DNA of 44,607 bases from Akkermansia sp. Its GTDB lineage: Bacteria; Verrucomicrobiota; Verrucomicrobiia; Verrucomicrobiales; Akkermansiaceae. The stretch spans positions 1-44,607 of the forward strand of contig JAFZHC010000068.1 in the NCBI GenBank assembly GCA_017555025.1. The letters are read 5' to 3'. Positions 18,501 through 25,659 of the stretch are shown in pieces (the stretch's first letter is position 1; each line of letters starts with the position of its first letter). A model generated the notes under the pieces. The model was given only the letters and a program-made list of their open reading frames with translations, was not told the DNA's origin and searched no databases. The position numbers were made by a program, and so were the translations under genes.

Positions 18501-21370
18501 TGCACCGGCAGGGTGCCCCCTACCTTGGCCAGAGTGGCTTGTGTGCGTATGCCGACATAGACATCAGCCGGGTGGATGACTTCTTTCTGAACGCTGCGGA
18601 GGCTTTGCTCATTGCCATTGGTGACGGTGGCCGTGGAGATGAGGCAGCGCTGCTTCGGGAAGTTTTGTCCCGGTAGCGTGAAAGAGGCTGAGCCCTTGCC
18701 CTCGTCATTCAAATGACCTTCCTGAGAGAGATAGTTTCTTTCTTTTCGGTATGAGTTGTAGCCACTATAGTGGTAGAAATGCTCCCAGGGATTTTCGGTA
18801 AAGTCGCCGAAGCGGAAGTCCCTCCATTCCGCTTGTTGGGGGTAGAAATTACTTTCCTCTGTCACCAGGCTCCAATGCACTTTACCCCCGGTTACCGGGG
18901 TGGTGTTGAAATTGGTGGCCGAGGCTGTGAGCTGCACGCGGCGCTCGGCCGCTTGCACGTTCATAGCGCTCTGTACTTCAAACTCGTTGCGGCGGAATTC
19001 TTTGCAGGTGAGGGAGTATGAAAAAGCTCGCTCGTCGTCGAGAACGTTTTCCAGCGCCGGGTAAGTGCTCAGCAGAGATTTGTCGGGGCTGGTGTTGTCG
19101 TCATCTCCCTTGAACTTAACGCGGAAGGTCACATAGTAGCTGCCGGGCTCATGCACGGTGAGGTCAATGCTGAATGTGCCATCCGCCCCCAAGGTGGCGG
19201 GAAGTGTGTCTACCAGTTGACCCTGTCGGCTGATGCGGGCGCTGATGCTCTCGATATCGGGTGTGCTGAGTTGGTTATTTTTCACCCATCGGGCTATGCC
19301 CTTGAGGTGGGCTACTTCCCCGGGGCGGTACAGCTCGCGGTCGCTGAAGATGTAGACGAGCGGCCTGGCGATATCGGCCGGGCATACCCCACAGTCCATC
19401 AAATGGCCGTTGCGCCAGTCATCTTCCGTACCAAGCTCAAAATCAGTCGCCGTATAGGGTATGATGACGCTGTCATCAGCTGTACTGAGTTGCAGATAAC
19501 GGGTGGTCGGGGGCCAGTCGCCTTCTGCCAGTCCGTTCCGTACCGCTAGCTCTGACAAAAGCTCGCCGTTCTCATCATAAAGTTTCAGCGTTGCCTCCTG
19601 CAAGTCGTCGGCTGTACCCAAGTGGTAGGCTCGGGCAAAGAGGTGGCGCCCATTGGTTTTCCACAACAGGCCGAGGTCTGTCACCTGCACAATACCCTGA
19701 TTGATGACAGGGTGTTTACTTTCTCTCAGGGGTGTGCCTTCTATTTCCACAAAATAGAAGCCGCCGGCTGCGGGCTCGTTGAAGAGCTCGTTCAGGCGCA
19801 GCGTGAGCACCTGCCGGGCACCGGGTTGCAGGGGGCGCTCAACCGTGGCAATAACCCCCGGCAGTGCTGAGCTGTCCACCTTATTATCCTGAAATACCGT
19901 ATCTTTCAGTCCGGCCTTTTCTCGTTCCTCTTCCTGTTTGCCTCTCAGCGCCCAGCTCTGGTTATCATTACCGTTATAGTAGAGATGGTAGTTGCGCAGC
20001 AGACGAATGGCATCAGCAGGGGTGGCGGTGCTCAGTTTTTTAATGCTTGCGGTACCGTTTTTCAATTGTCCGTAGCGGCAGCGCAGGGTGGTGGTGCCGC
20101 GCAGTTGCAGGTGAGAGGCGGTGAGGTCGGTGTAAATGTAGGGCATGCCCGGGCGCAGCATGGTGTTGTCATTGAGAGCCTCACTCTGTTCTAAGGGAGT
20201 GCTGACCGGTTGGTAGTTGCCCTCGACTTTCAGGCGGATTTCCCGCCCACCGGTTTCGGCCGTCAGGGTAAGGGCTTTGAGCCCTCGGACTTCAGAGCCT
20301 CCCAGAAGTTGCAGAGGGCGAACATCTGTTGCCGCGGGAGTAATCACAATGTCTTTGCCGCGAACCTTACCGCGCAGAGCCCCGTCTTTCCATTCCAATG
20401 TCTGCCAGCAGTCGCTGTGAGCATCTTCGCGTATGCTCCATTTCAGGCTACGCGTGAGTTCCTCTGCGTTTTCTGTAGCTGCCGGCATATCCAGAGTCAG
20501 GCTGACCTCGAAGAGCCCCTTGTCTTTGCAAGTGTTGGTGAGTTCGTAATCGAGGTAAGGTGCACTGATTGTACGGATGATGTGGTCATCGTAGCATTGT
20601 CGGGAGTAACTCCAGCCTACTTCCGGCAGGATGATTTTCACCTTTTGGCCTGACGGCGCAATACCTGGGGCCTCTGCCACCCAGATGTCAGGTAATACCT
20701 CATCTGCCGGGCGGTGGCTCATTTCTCCTTTATCGTGAGAGGAAAGGTTGTAGAAGCAGAGTTCGTCGAAGGCGTCCCAATGAGCCAGCGCATCGGCAAC
20801 GGTAGCCGGGCGGTAACTCAACGGGTGGCGTTTGCCGTTAAATTCGTAGCAGAGTTGCTGTATTTTTTCCCGTGCCAGAGCGGCAAAATCGGCCTGTGCG
20901 GGGCGCAGGAATATGGTACCCGTCGAAGTATACTCATTGGTACGAAAAAGATTGTCTTTGTATGTGCACAAGTCGACCGTATGTGCAGCAAGCACTTCTC
21001 CGCCAAGCCCGCGTAGGCCTTCAGGAGTAGAAAGGCTCAGCATCTCCATGGGCGGCATGTCGCGCGTTATTTTCAGGAGTATGCTTGACGGGCTCACCCA
21101 GGTGGCGCTCACGGCATCGGCGTGGGAGCAATGGAAGTAGCCCGGGGAAACCGGTTTGCCGATTTCGCTCTCCTTAACCATGGGTACGCAGAAGTCGATG
21201 CGCATGGTGGTACCGGCGGTCATGGCGTGGTAATAGGCGGGGGTGATGGTAGGCGCCGGATGGGTGGGGGCTACTTGCGGTTCAGCTGCCGGTGCCGGTG
21301 TTTGTGCCGGTAGAATGTTGTTGAGCGTGAGCAAGGCCAATGCTGCCGTTATGGGGTAGTGAATTTTCAT
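15497..21370 (-). CDS. Bacterial alpha-2-macroglobulin
   Basis: The 1957-residue secreted protein has a Sec signal peptide (MKIHYPITAALALLTLN...) without a lipobox. It is longer than E. coli YfhM (about 1650). Macroglobulin-like beta domains fill the first two thirds (for example VYIFSDRELYRPGEVAHLKG). A Gly/Asp-rich bait-like stretch (GGGDDSDFESEGNAPLSDDE) precedes the A2M core (NVRTDEKGQFSTTYSNPDTL). The thioester motif is CTEQ at 1520-1523, so covalent protease trapping is expected; it is followed by the helical thioester domain. The pair with PbpC is thought to guard and repair peptidoglycan when an attacking protease enters the periplasm. Transcription starts 30 or so nt upstream and there is no Shine-Dalgarno sequence. 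Confidence 0.93.
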   Translation of the reverse strand: MKIHYPITAALALLTLNNILPAQTPAPAAEPQVAPTHPAPTITPAYYHAMTAGTTMRIDFCVPMVKESEIGKPVSPGYFHCSHADAVSATWVSPSSILLKITRDMPPMEMLSLSTPEGLRGLGGEVLAAHTVDLCTYKDNLFRTNEYTSTGTIFLRPAQADFAALAREKIQQLCYEFNGKRHPLSYRPATVADALAHWDAFDELCFYNLSSHDKGEMSHRPADEVLPDIWVAEAPGIAPSGQKVKIILPEVGWSYSRQCYDDHIIRTISAPYLDYELTNTCKDKGLFEVSLTLDMPAATENAEELTRSLKWSIREDAHSDCWQTLEWKDGALRGKVRGKDIVITPAATDVRPLQLLGGSEVRGLKALTLTAETGGREIRLKVEGNYQPVSTPLEQSEALNDNTMLRPGMPYIYTDLTASHLQLRGTTTLRCRYGQLKNGTASIKKLSTATPADAIRLLRNYHLYYNGNDNQSWALRGKQEEEREKAGLKDTVFQDNKVDSSALPGVIATVERPLQPGARQVLTLRLNELFNEPAAGGFYFVEIEGTPLRESKHPVINQGIVQVTDLGLLWKTNGRHLFARAYHLGTADDLQEATLKLYDENGELLSELAVRNGLAEGDWPPTTRYLQLSTADDSVIIPYTATDFELGTEDDWRNGHLMDCGVCPADIARPLVYIFSDRELYRPGEVAHLKGIARWVKNNQLSTPDIESISARISRQGQLVDTLPATLGADGTFSIDLTVHEPGSYYVTFRVKFKGDDDNTSPDKSLLSTYPALENVLDDERAFSYSLTCKEFRRNEFEVQSAMNVQAAERRVQLTASATNFNTTPVTGGKVHWSLVTEESNFYPQQAEWRDFRFGDFTENPWEHFYHYSGYNSYRKERNYLSQEGHLNDEGKGSASFTLPGQNFPKQRCLISTATVTNGNEQSLRSVQKEVIHPADVYVGIRTQATLAKVGGTLPVQLVAVKPDGTAWDGAPLNADVKLTRTIFRPYRYGSASSSDIRNSEESSITHSVQTTLSGTPTRLEFPVDKAGRYDIVVSGTDSSGREFRSATRHYVWGDDVSPWEYLDSYNLNLVADKAMYHPGDTAAILVETPVDAELLITVERDKVLRHYRRSVTVDRPVIEIPIEATDAPVVYLSVSLVQNDSKRSSDGMPRVLLNSCPLLVATPDKELAVALQAPEKVLRPGAPCTVSGTITDRAGRPVPHADVTLYAEDEGTLQVIGYDLPNPHAYFYSQRGRAHMVNNYSGQGHLAGENLRHRDYGNKGVFIGGGDDSDFESEGNAPLSDDEQNYLRNNFNPCALWLANVRTDEKGQFSTTYSNPDTLTRYRLMAVAAAGDKFGAAQSSYKVNKPIMLEPVAPMSATEGDELMLPVTVSMLPDQLPPGSSESLSWQVTLSGSNVDIPVPTQSVTLNGNQPATLFFPITVKQAAPTQLQWQVQASDTSQHNALAAMKDAVQLSFDAIPPTPHLREYIWAELKNGQSAGLSNWLHNSYRAGSPVQLTISTSPLAGLGYPMQYLFTYPYGCTEQLSSTVLPWILKDDLQKALGVNFPTEFEAQAVISKVMQRLQSRQLSVGKYSYWDNGSQASEFSPYVLLIKHLIGQCSGQELAVLHADVQNAQDNGYLSLLVLALCNDIRATDVDAMLAHAGKTSKLTPEQRWVLAYCAAAVQHARAAELQREAAAATSSALYSNYNLPPVQALMALYAILTDCSSPTTAKMMRDYLKSNAGQYSTWRNAWMVLTVHAYTKKAAISKRLAKVNGTTISSENPLQLTTTTDCTSLYRAVGNPVYISGLAEGYLSTQQPQQSINQGFDVQRRYEKLQPDGSWVPTGSFTVGDIVRVTVYATSASSLRNLRYLVMEDRLPACFEAVDPALSSQALPQGVSADALRMGYYFPIMISNREFLKDRVRVFADWVGSGEQHFSYVARVVRSGKVTAPAAKAELMYTPEIYGLSIPQQFEVKAR

Positions 21371-21406
21371 GGGAATGGCGAGGTATGGTTGAGTATCCTT
21401 GCTGAT

Positions 21407-21435
21407 ACTTTACTGAAAAAATCCTGTAAATACAA
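21407..21435 (-). promoter_or_regulatory. A2M-pbpC operon promoter
   Basis: Minus strand: -35 TTGTAT (21430-21435), 17-bp spacer, -10 TAAAGT (21407-21412). A leader of about 29 nt follows, unlike the leaderless genes around it. Confidence 0.6.
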
Positions 21436-21461
21436 GTCAAAAAAAGTGCCATTTTTTTTAC

Positions 21462-21490
21462 TTGTGCTGATTAGGTGCTCGTGCTAAAGT
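21462..21490 (+). promoter_or_regulatory. Ankyrin gene promoter, leaderless placement
   Basis: -35 TTGTGC (21462-21467), 17-bp spacer, extended -10 TGC-TAAAGT (-10 at 21485-21490), then 6 nt (ACGGGT) to the ATG at 21497. Confidence 0.72.
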
Positions 21491-21496
21491 ACGGGT

Positions 21497-22327
21497 ATGA
21501 ATATAAAAGCCTTTTTGTTGACTCTTGTTGCCGCTGCCGGTACTGCGTTGAGTAATGTGGCCGAGCCTGCTCCGGAAGATTTACGGGGAGCGGTCGTGGA
21601 GCTCGATTACAGGGAGGCGGAGTTCTGTACGGAGATTATCGATGAGAGCAACAGCGGGTGGGTCAGCTATGAGCAGGCTCGCCGTAATCATCATGGTGCT
21701 GCGGAGGCGTTTAAGACTACACCTGTCGGTATTAAGGCCACGCGGAGATTGTTCCCTATTTCTGCGCGAGGGGAAGGTGGTATTTACACCTACCGAGCTA
21801 CCGGTGCCGGTACGGGTGAGATTGATGTGGATATGTGGAATCAACACCGGGCTGATGTGGTGCGTGTGCTGGTGCTGCGTTTCCTCTCTCCCACTTCTGC
21901 TGTGGCTGAGGAGGGGGTGTGCCATGGTAATTATGTGGGCTCAGTACGCAATATATGGGTGACCGTTCATCCGGCCGGAGCCGGAGAAAAAACGGCACCG
22001 GCCGGGGAGCTGTTGCGCTTGCGGCAGGAGCTGGAACAAAAGAAATACACCACCCCCATGGAGCGCCTCTATCAGCAGCGCTTGTTGGTACTGTTGCAGC
22101 GCATTGCTGCGGGTGAACCGGTATCCATCACCTATGCTGAAGGGAACGGCAGCACGGCACTTCATCTGGCCTGTGAGCTCAGCAATGCCGAGCTGGTACA
22201 ATGGTTGGTTGAGCAGGGGGCCGATACGCGTGCTCGCACCAACAATGGTACGACGGTGGATGATTGCGTGTGTGGCGCACAAGCGGCTGCTATACGGGCA
22301 ATTCTGCGAAAAGCTCGCAGTAAATAA
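21497..22327 (+). CDS. Secreted protein with C-terminal ankyrin repeat
   Basis: The 276-residue protein has a signal peptide (about 1-19, ending near TALSNVA). An N-terminal region of about 170 residues matches nothing I recognise. A charged helical linker (LLRLRQELEQKK) follows, then one and a half to two ankyrin repeats at the C-terminus (GSTALHLACELSNAELVQWL, EQGADTRARTNNGTT). Ankyrin repeats usually bind proteins, and the partner is unknown. It is divergent from A2M, and the two promoters lie between them. The DnaA-like box cluster begins at the base after its stop codon. Confidence 0.75.
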   Translation: MNIKAFLLTLVAAAGTALSNVAEPAPEDLRGAVVELDYREAEFCTEIIDESNSGWVSYEQARRNHHGAAEAFKTTPVGIKATRRLFPISARGEGGIYTYRATGAGTGEIDVDMWNQHRADVVRVLVLRFLSPTSAVAEEGVCHGNYVGSVRNIWVTVHPAGAGEKTAPAGELLRLRQELEQKKYTTPMERLYQQRLLVLLQRIAAGEPVSITYAEGNGSTALHLACELSNAELVQWLVEQGADTRARTNNGTTVDDCVCGAQAAAIRAILRKARSK

Positions 22328-22403
22328 AGTGGATAAGTTGTGAATAAGTCTCCCTGCTGATTGATGGAGAAAGCACAACGCGTGTGAATAAGTTTGTGAA
22401 CAA
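22328..22403. promoter_or_regulatory. Cluster of four DnaA-box-like 9-mers
   Basis: Read on the minus strand the boxes are TTGTTCACA (22395-22403), TTATTCACA (22383-22391), TTATTCACA (22339-22347) and TTATCCACT (22328-22336). Two match the TTATNCACA consensus exactly and the others have one mismatch. All point the same way. Their starts are 11, 44 and 12 bp apart, close to multiples of a helical turn. They fill the 88-bp gap between two convergent stop codons. The arms TGGAGAAAG (22365-22373) and CTTTTCTCCA (22406-22415) could also pair around the last two boxes. A DnaA-binding locus (origin, titration or reactivation site) is the likely meaning; no dnaA or dnaN lies nearby. Confidence 0.55.
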
Positions 22404-22415
22404 GTCTTTTCTCCA

Positions 22416-23888
22416 TTAAAAATGAACAGAGAACGCACCGGTGCAGGCGTGCGCGGTGTTCGGGGGGTATTTTGTTGACCGGGGGGGTGCAGGAGGGCTG
22501 TAGAAGCTGCCACCCCTCTCCGCTGAACCGTAGAACACTACATCCGAGGGTGTGATTGTTATGTCAGGCAGATTGTCGGCGTTTACATCGCTCACCAGCA
22601 CACGCTGACGGGATGAAAGTGTATGTTTGTAGTTGCCCCCGTCGGCGGAGGGGAGGGTGATGAGGAAGCGGGGAGAGCGAAAAGCCTTCTCCGGCGGGAG
22701 CGGTGAAAAATCAAACGTCGCGCACCATTCCCCGTGGCGTATATGCCAGGTTTTCTGAGGAGAGGAAAGAGTGCGCAGGCACATGGTGATATCCAGCGGG
22801 CAGGGGAGTGCCTCAATCTCTCTCGGGCGATCCGGCAGGGGCAGCAGCACGGCAACAGGCGCTTGCTCTTGCCCGGGGCGACCGATGTGCAGGATATGGC
22901 CGTTGAGGCAGTAGGGCATGGTTTCTTTGCTGAAACGCACCTTGTCGAGTACAGAATCGGACAAGGTGCCCGCAGGGTACCAGCGCTTGTTTGCACGCCG
23001 CCAGACTTGTATGGTACGCACCGAGGAGTCGAAGCCGGAAAGATGACTCGGTGTATACTTCAGCCACCAGACATACTCCGGGCATAGCGGGGCTGATGTC
23101 CATGATAACGGGCTATCAGCTTGCCGGATGATAAAGGGAACGTATTCCTGTGCTCCGGGTAACGGGGAATCAGGAGTACCGAAGGCGAGGTAGTTTACAT
23201 AGGTGCCGTGCAGCTCCTGCTTTACTCGCTGTGGGCTGTTGAAGGTGCCGGTGGATAAGGGGAGCGCCAGTTGGCGGGTTTCATGAGGGTGCAGCACACA
23301 CTCCTTTTGCAGTTTTGCGATGTATATCTTGTTGCACTCAGCTGATGGTTCAGTGCCGGTGTAGACAACGAAGAGCCCCGGTAACAGCCGCACCGGAATA
23401 TCCAGCGTATTCTGCACTTCTATCTGTACGGCGTCATCAAATCCCTGGTAGCGTAGTTGTACATACTGAGGAGCGTCGGCAGAGCTTCCATCAATGGCGA
23501 GGTCGCCCAATAGTTGCCCGGTGGCTGAGCGTAATTGCAACACCGTACCGTTCCAATGATATGAGGCTACGTTATCACAGAGCAGAGGCAGGTTTACGCG
23601 TTGCCGTGGCCACCATTGCTCCCGGTGGTAGTTCAGCAAGACATAGCGTACAATGGGGGTGAGGAGCTTGCCTGCCCCTTCCTCGTAGCGTACAACATAG
23701 GCATTATTTGCCAGTTTTTTTATCTTTACGCCGTTCAGCTCTGTCAGGTGCTGCTGCAGATTGCGTCTGTATGAAGCGCCGTCAGTTGAGCTGCCGTACA
23801 TCACGGCTTCCTGTAGCAGGTGCTCAGGGGACGGCTGCTCGACTGCCGCTGCTAAGCCGCACAAGACTGTGAGGGGGAGTAAACGCAT
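22416..23888 (-). CDS. Secreted protein of unknown function
   Basis: The 490-residue protein has a short signal peptide (MRLLPLTVLCGLAAAVEQ). The rest looks beta-rich with many aromatic residues and scattered cysteines. There is no transmembrane segment after the signal and no catalytic motif I recognise. A Pro-rich stretch lies near the C-terminus (SPPAPPRSTKYPPN). Its stop codon directly abuts the right arm of the DnaA-box region. The start at 23888 is followed by a good signal sequence and preceded by a -10-like TATATT 7 nt upstream. It is probably periplasmic or outer-surface. Confidence 0.65.
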   Translation of the reverse strand: MRLLPLTVLCGLAAAVEQPSPEHLLQEAVMYGSSTDGASYRRNLQQHLTELNGVKIKKLANNAYVVRYEEGAGKLLTPIVRYVLLNYHREQWWPRQRVNLPLLCDNVASYHWNGTVLQLRSATGQLLGDLAIDGSSADAPQYVQLRYQGFDDAVQIEVQNTLDIPVRLLPGLFVVYTGTEPSAECNKIYIAKLQKECVLHPHETRQLALPLSTGTFNSPQRVKQELHGTYVNYLAFGTPDSPLPGAQEYVPFIIRQADSPLSWTSAPLCPEYVWWLKYTPSHLSGFDSSVRTIQVWRRANKRWYPAGTLSDSVLDKVRFSKETMPYCLNGHILHIGRPGQEQAPVAVLLPLPDRPREIEALPCPLDITMCLRTLSSPQKTWHIRHGEWCATFDFSPLPPEKAFRSPRFLITLPSADGGNYKHTLSSRQRVLVSDVNADNLPDITITPSDVVFYGSAERGGSFYSPPAPPRSTKYPPNTAHACTGAFSVHF

Positions 23889-23895
23889 GAGAAAA

Positions 23896-23901
23896 AATAT
23901 A
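23896..23901 (-). promoter_or_regulatory. -10-like TATATT before the 23888 start
   Basis: TATATT ends 7 nt before the ATG, the same geometry as the leaderless promoters, but no acceptable -35 lies 16-18 bp upstream. Confidence 0.3.
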
Positions 23902-23928
23902 CCGGGCTTGCTGTGACTATTCCCCGCG

Positions 23929-24267
23929 CTATTTGATAAACTCGATAGTACCGGGAAAACGGTAGGAGGTATCGCCCTGTGAGGCGCGAATTAAATCCAA
24001 TATACAGAAAACAAGCCAGCAGATGAATACCGTAGGCAACAACAGCAGGCCAATCAGTACGTAAACAGACAAAATGGCAAGCATGAAATAAATGGCCCAC
24101 GAAATGGAGGTGTTGAGGCGGCGGCGTGTGTAGTCTGCCACGACGGCATCTTCATCATTTCTCCAGAGCACCCAGCAGATGAGCGATATAAATACCGGTG
24201 GTATGGAAAGGGCGCCCGGAAGGAAATTGGCAATAGATGTAAGGGTAATTTTCAGTTGGGGGTTCAT
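23929..24267 (-). CDS. DUF4870/Tic20-like small membrane protein
   Basis: The 112-residue protein has about three hydrophobic segments: around 10-35 (FLPGALSIPPVFISLICWVLW), 55-75 and 78-95. The sequence WRNDEDAVVADYTRRRLNTSISW is typical of the DUF4870/Tic20-like family (NPFVVFHAKQALNFQIS-type core). Function is unknown. I chose the ATG at 24267 (MNPQLKITL) over the earlier one at 24318. The consensus promoter at 24275-24303 ends 7 nt before it, and the earlier ATG would lie upstream of the -35. It is divergent from the SPFH gene. Confidence 0.75.
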   Translation of the reverse strand: MNPQLKITLTSIANFLPGALSIPPVFISLICWVLWRNDEDAVVADYTRRRLNTSISWAIYFMLAILSVYVLIGLLLLPTVFICWLVFCILDLIRASQGDTSYRFPGTIEFIK

Positions 24268-24274
24268 GCCGGTG

Positions 24275-24303
24275 AGTTTACGAAATAAAGTGCTTGTTGT
24301 CAA
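24275..24303 (-). promoter_or_regulatory. DUF4870 gene promoter, leaderless placement
   Basis: Minus strand: perfect -35 TTGACA (24298-24303), 17-bp spacer, -10 TAAACT (24275-24280), then 7 nt to the ATG at 24267. Confidence 0.82.
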
Positions 24304-24357
24304 GTGAAATAAGTGCATGCCTGAGGAGGTGGAATTTTGCTCTTACTCTTTAAAAGG

Positions 24358-24386
24358 TTGACATGAGAGCTTCTGCTTGGTAGACT
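24358..24386 (+). promoter_or_regulatory. SPFH gene promoter, near-leaderless
   Basis: Perfect -35 TTGACA (24358-24363), 17-bp spacer, -10 TAGACT (24381-24386), then 9 nt to the ATG at 24396. Confidence 0.8.
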
Positions 24387-24395
24387 TTTGATGTT

Positions 24396-25535
24396 ATGAA
24401 ACAACCCTACAATACGTCCCGAGGTCCCATTTTGGTGACCCCTCAGCTTACAATGAAAAGCAAAACTAAGGCGATTATTGCCGGTCTGGCCGCTCTGTTG
24501 GTAGCCGGTAGTGCCGTACTTTATTATAACACGAGTAATGAGAAGGTGGATGGCGGTTATGTGGCCTATGTGCGCACGAATCCCATCATAGGTGTGCCGG
24601 AGTTTCGCCAGGTCATTAAGGGGCCGGGTGGTACAGGGCTTGTGTGGCGCCAGCAGGGCGTCATTATCTGCGTGACGCCCTATACAACGGAAGAGAAGTT
24701 TGATGATATTCGCGCTGCTGACCATCTCAAAATGAAGGCTGATGCTCACTTGGTTTGGCGTATCGATGCCACCAAGGTTCGCGAGTTTGTGGAGCAGTAT
24801 GGCGCTGTAACGGAGGTGGACCCCACGCCTGAGGCTATTGCTCAGGATGCTTACGCCAGCTTTATTCGCCAGCCCTTCTGCTCGGCCGTGCGTACCTCAA
24901 TAGCCCGATTCCGCGGTTTGGATGCTCCCGGTCACATCCCCGAGATTACCGATATGGTGGAGAAGGAATTGCGCACCGCGCTGAAGGATACCCCCTTCAT
25001 TGTGGAGAGTGTGACTATTGGCAGTACCGTGCCGCCGGAGTCTGTGACCGCCGGTATTACTAAGAAAGTAGAGGCTACTCAGGAGTATGAGCGCCAGGCT
25101 ATTCAGCTTGAAATTGCCAAGCGCAATGAGGAGATTGCCGATGCCGAAGGGCGTGCCAAGGCTAATCGCATGAATCAGGAGGCTCAGGGTGCTCTGCTTA
25201 AGGCTAAGGCTGAGGCCGATGCTGAGCTTTACCGCCGCCAGCAGGAGGCCGCCGCTGTGCTCGCCATGAAGAAGGCAGAGGCTGAAGGTATGCGCCTGGA
25301 AGCTGAAGGTCGCAGGGCTCTGAACGATGCCATCGGCGAGAACCTCATTCGCTGGCAGACCGTGCAGAACCTTGACAAGATTCGCTTCCCCCACATCAAT
25401 GTGGGTAGCGAGGCTATTACGCCGCTGTTGAATGCCATCAAGGGAATTCAGGGGACTGCCGCTGCTCCGCAAGTTCCTCAGCCTGCCCCTCAGCCCGTAG
25501 CGCAGCCGGCACCGGCTCCCGCTGAGATGCCGTAA
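24396..25535 (+). CDS. SPFH/Band 7 (prohibitin-like) membrane protein
   Basis: The 379-residue protein has one N-terminal membrane segment (about 27-45, AGLAALLVAGSAVLYY). An SPFH domain follows (about 50-230, including DAHLVWRIDATKVREFVEQYG). A charged coiled coil comes next (about 240-310, rich in Glu/Ala/Lys/Arg), then a Pro/Ala/Gln tail. Proteins of this type form large rings at the membrane and act as scaffolds or protease regulators. Start: the promoter places the mRNA end at about 24393, favouring the ATG at 24396. The alternative at 24453 (MKSKTKAII) would look like a more ordinary membrane-anchor start and cannot be excluded. A strong bidirectional terminator follows. Confidence 0.85.
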   Translation: MKQPYNTSRGPILVTPQLTMKSKTKAIIAGLAALLVAGSAVLYYNTSNEKVDGGYVAYVRTNPIIGVPEFRQVIKGPGGTGLVWRQQGVIICVTPYTTEEKFDDIRAADHLKMKADAHLVWRIDATKVREFVEQYGAVTEVDPTPEAIAQDAYASFIRQPFCSAVRTSIARFRGLDAPGHIPEITDMVEKELRTALKDTPFIVESVTIGSTVPPESVTAGITKKVEATQEYERQAIQLEIAKRNEEIADAEGRAKANRMNQEAQGALLKAKAEADAELYRRQQEAAAVLAMKKAEAEGMRLEAEGRRALNDAIGENLIRWQTVQNLDKIRFPHINVGSEAITPLLNAIKGIQGTAAAPQVPQPAPQPVAQPAPAPAEMP

Positions 25536-25600
25536 ATCAAAACTTAGTCTGCCGCAACGCAGGGTGAAAGCCCAAAGACGAGGCTTTAACTCTTAACCAA

Positions 25601-25636
25601 AAAAGCCGTGCTTCCTGTCGGGAAGCACGGCTTTTG
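25601..25636. terminator. Bidirectional terminator between SPFH and tkt
   Basis: A 15-bp stem AAAAGCCGTGCTTCC/GGAAGCACGGCTTTT (25601-25615 and 25621-25635). A and T runs at the two ends let it work on both strands for two convergent genes. Confidence 0.92.
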
Positions 25637-25659
25637 AATGAAAGCTTGTTGCGGGCGAT

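Noticed and set aside
25555..25590. Possible riboswitch or intron remnant after the SPFH gene
   Set aside because: The AAAGCC/GGCTTT pairing is only 6 bp, lies downstream of the gene and is followed by a normal terminator.
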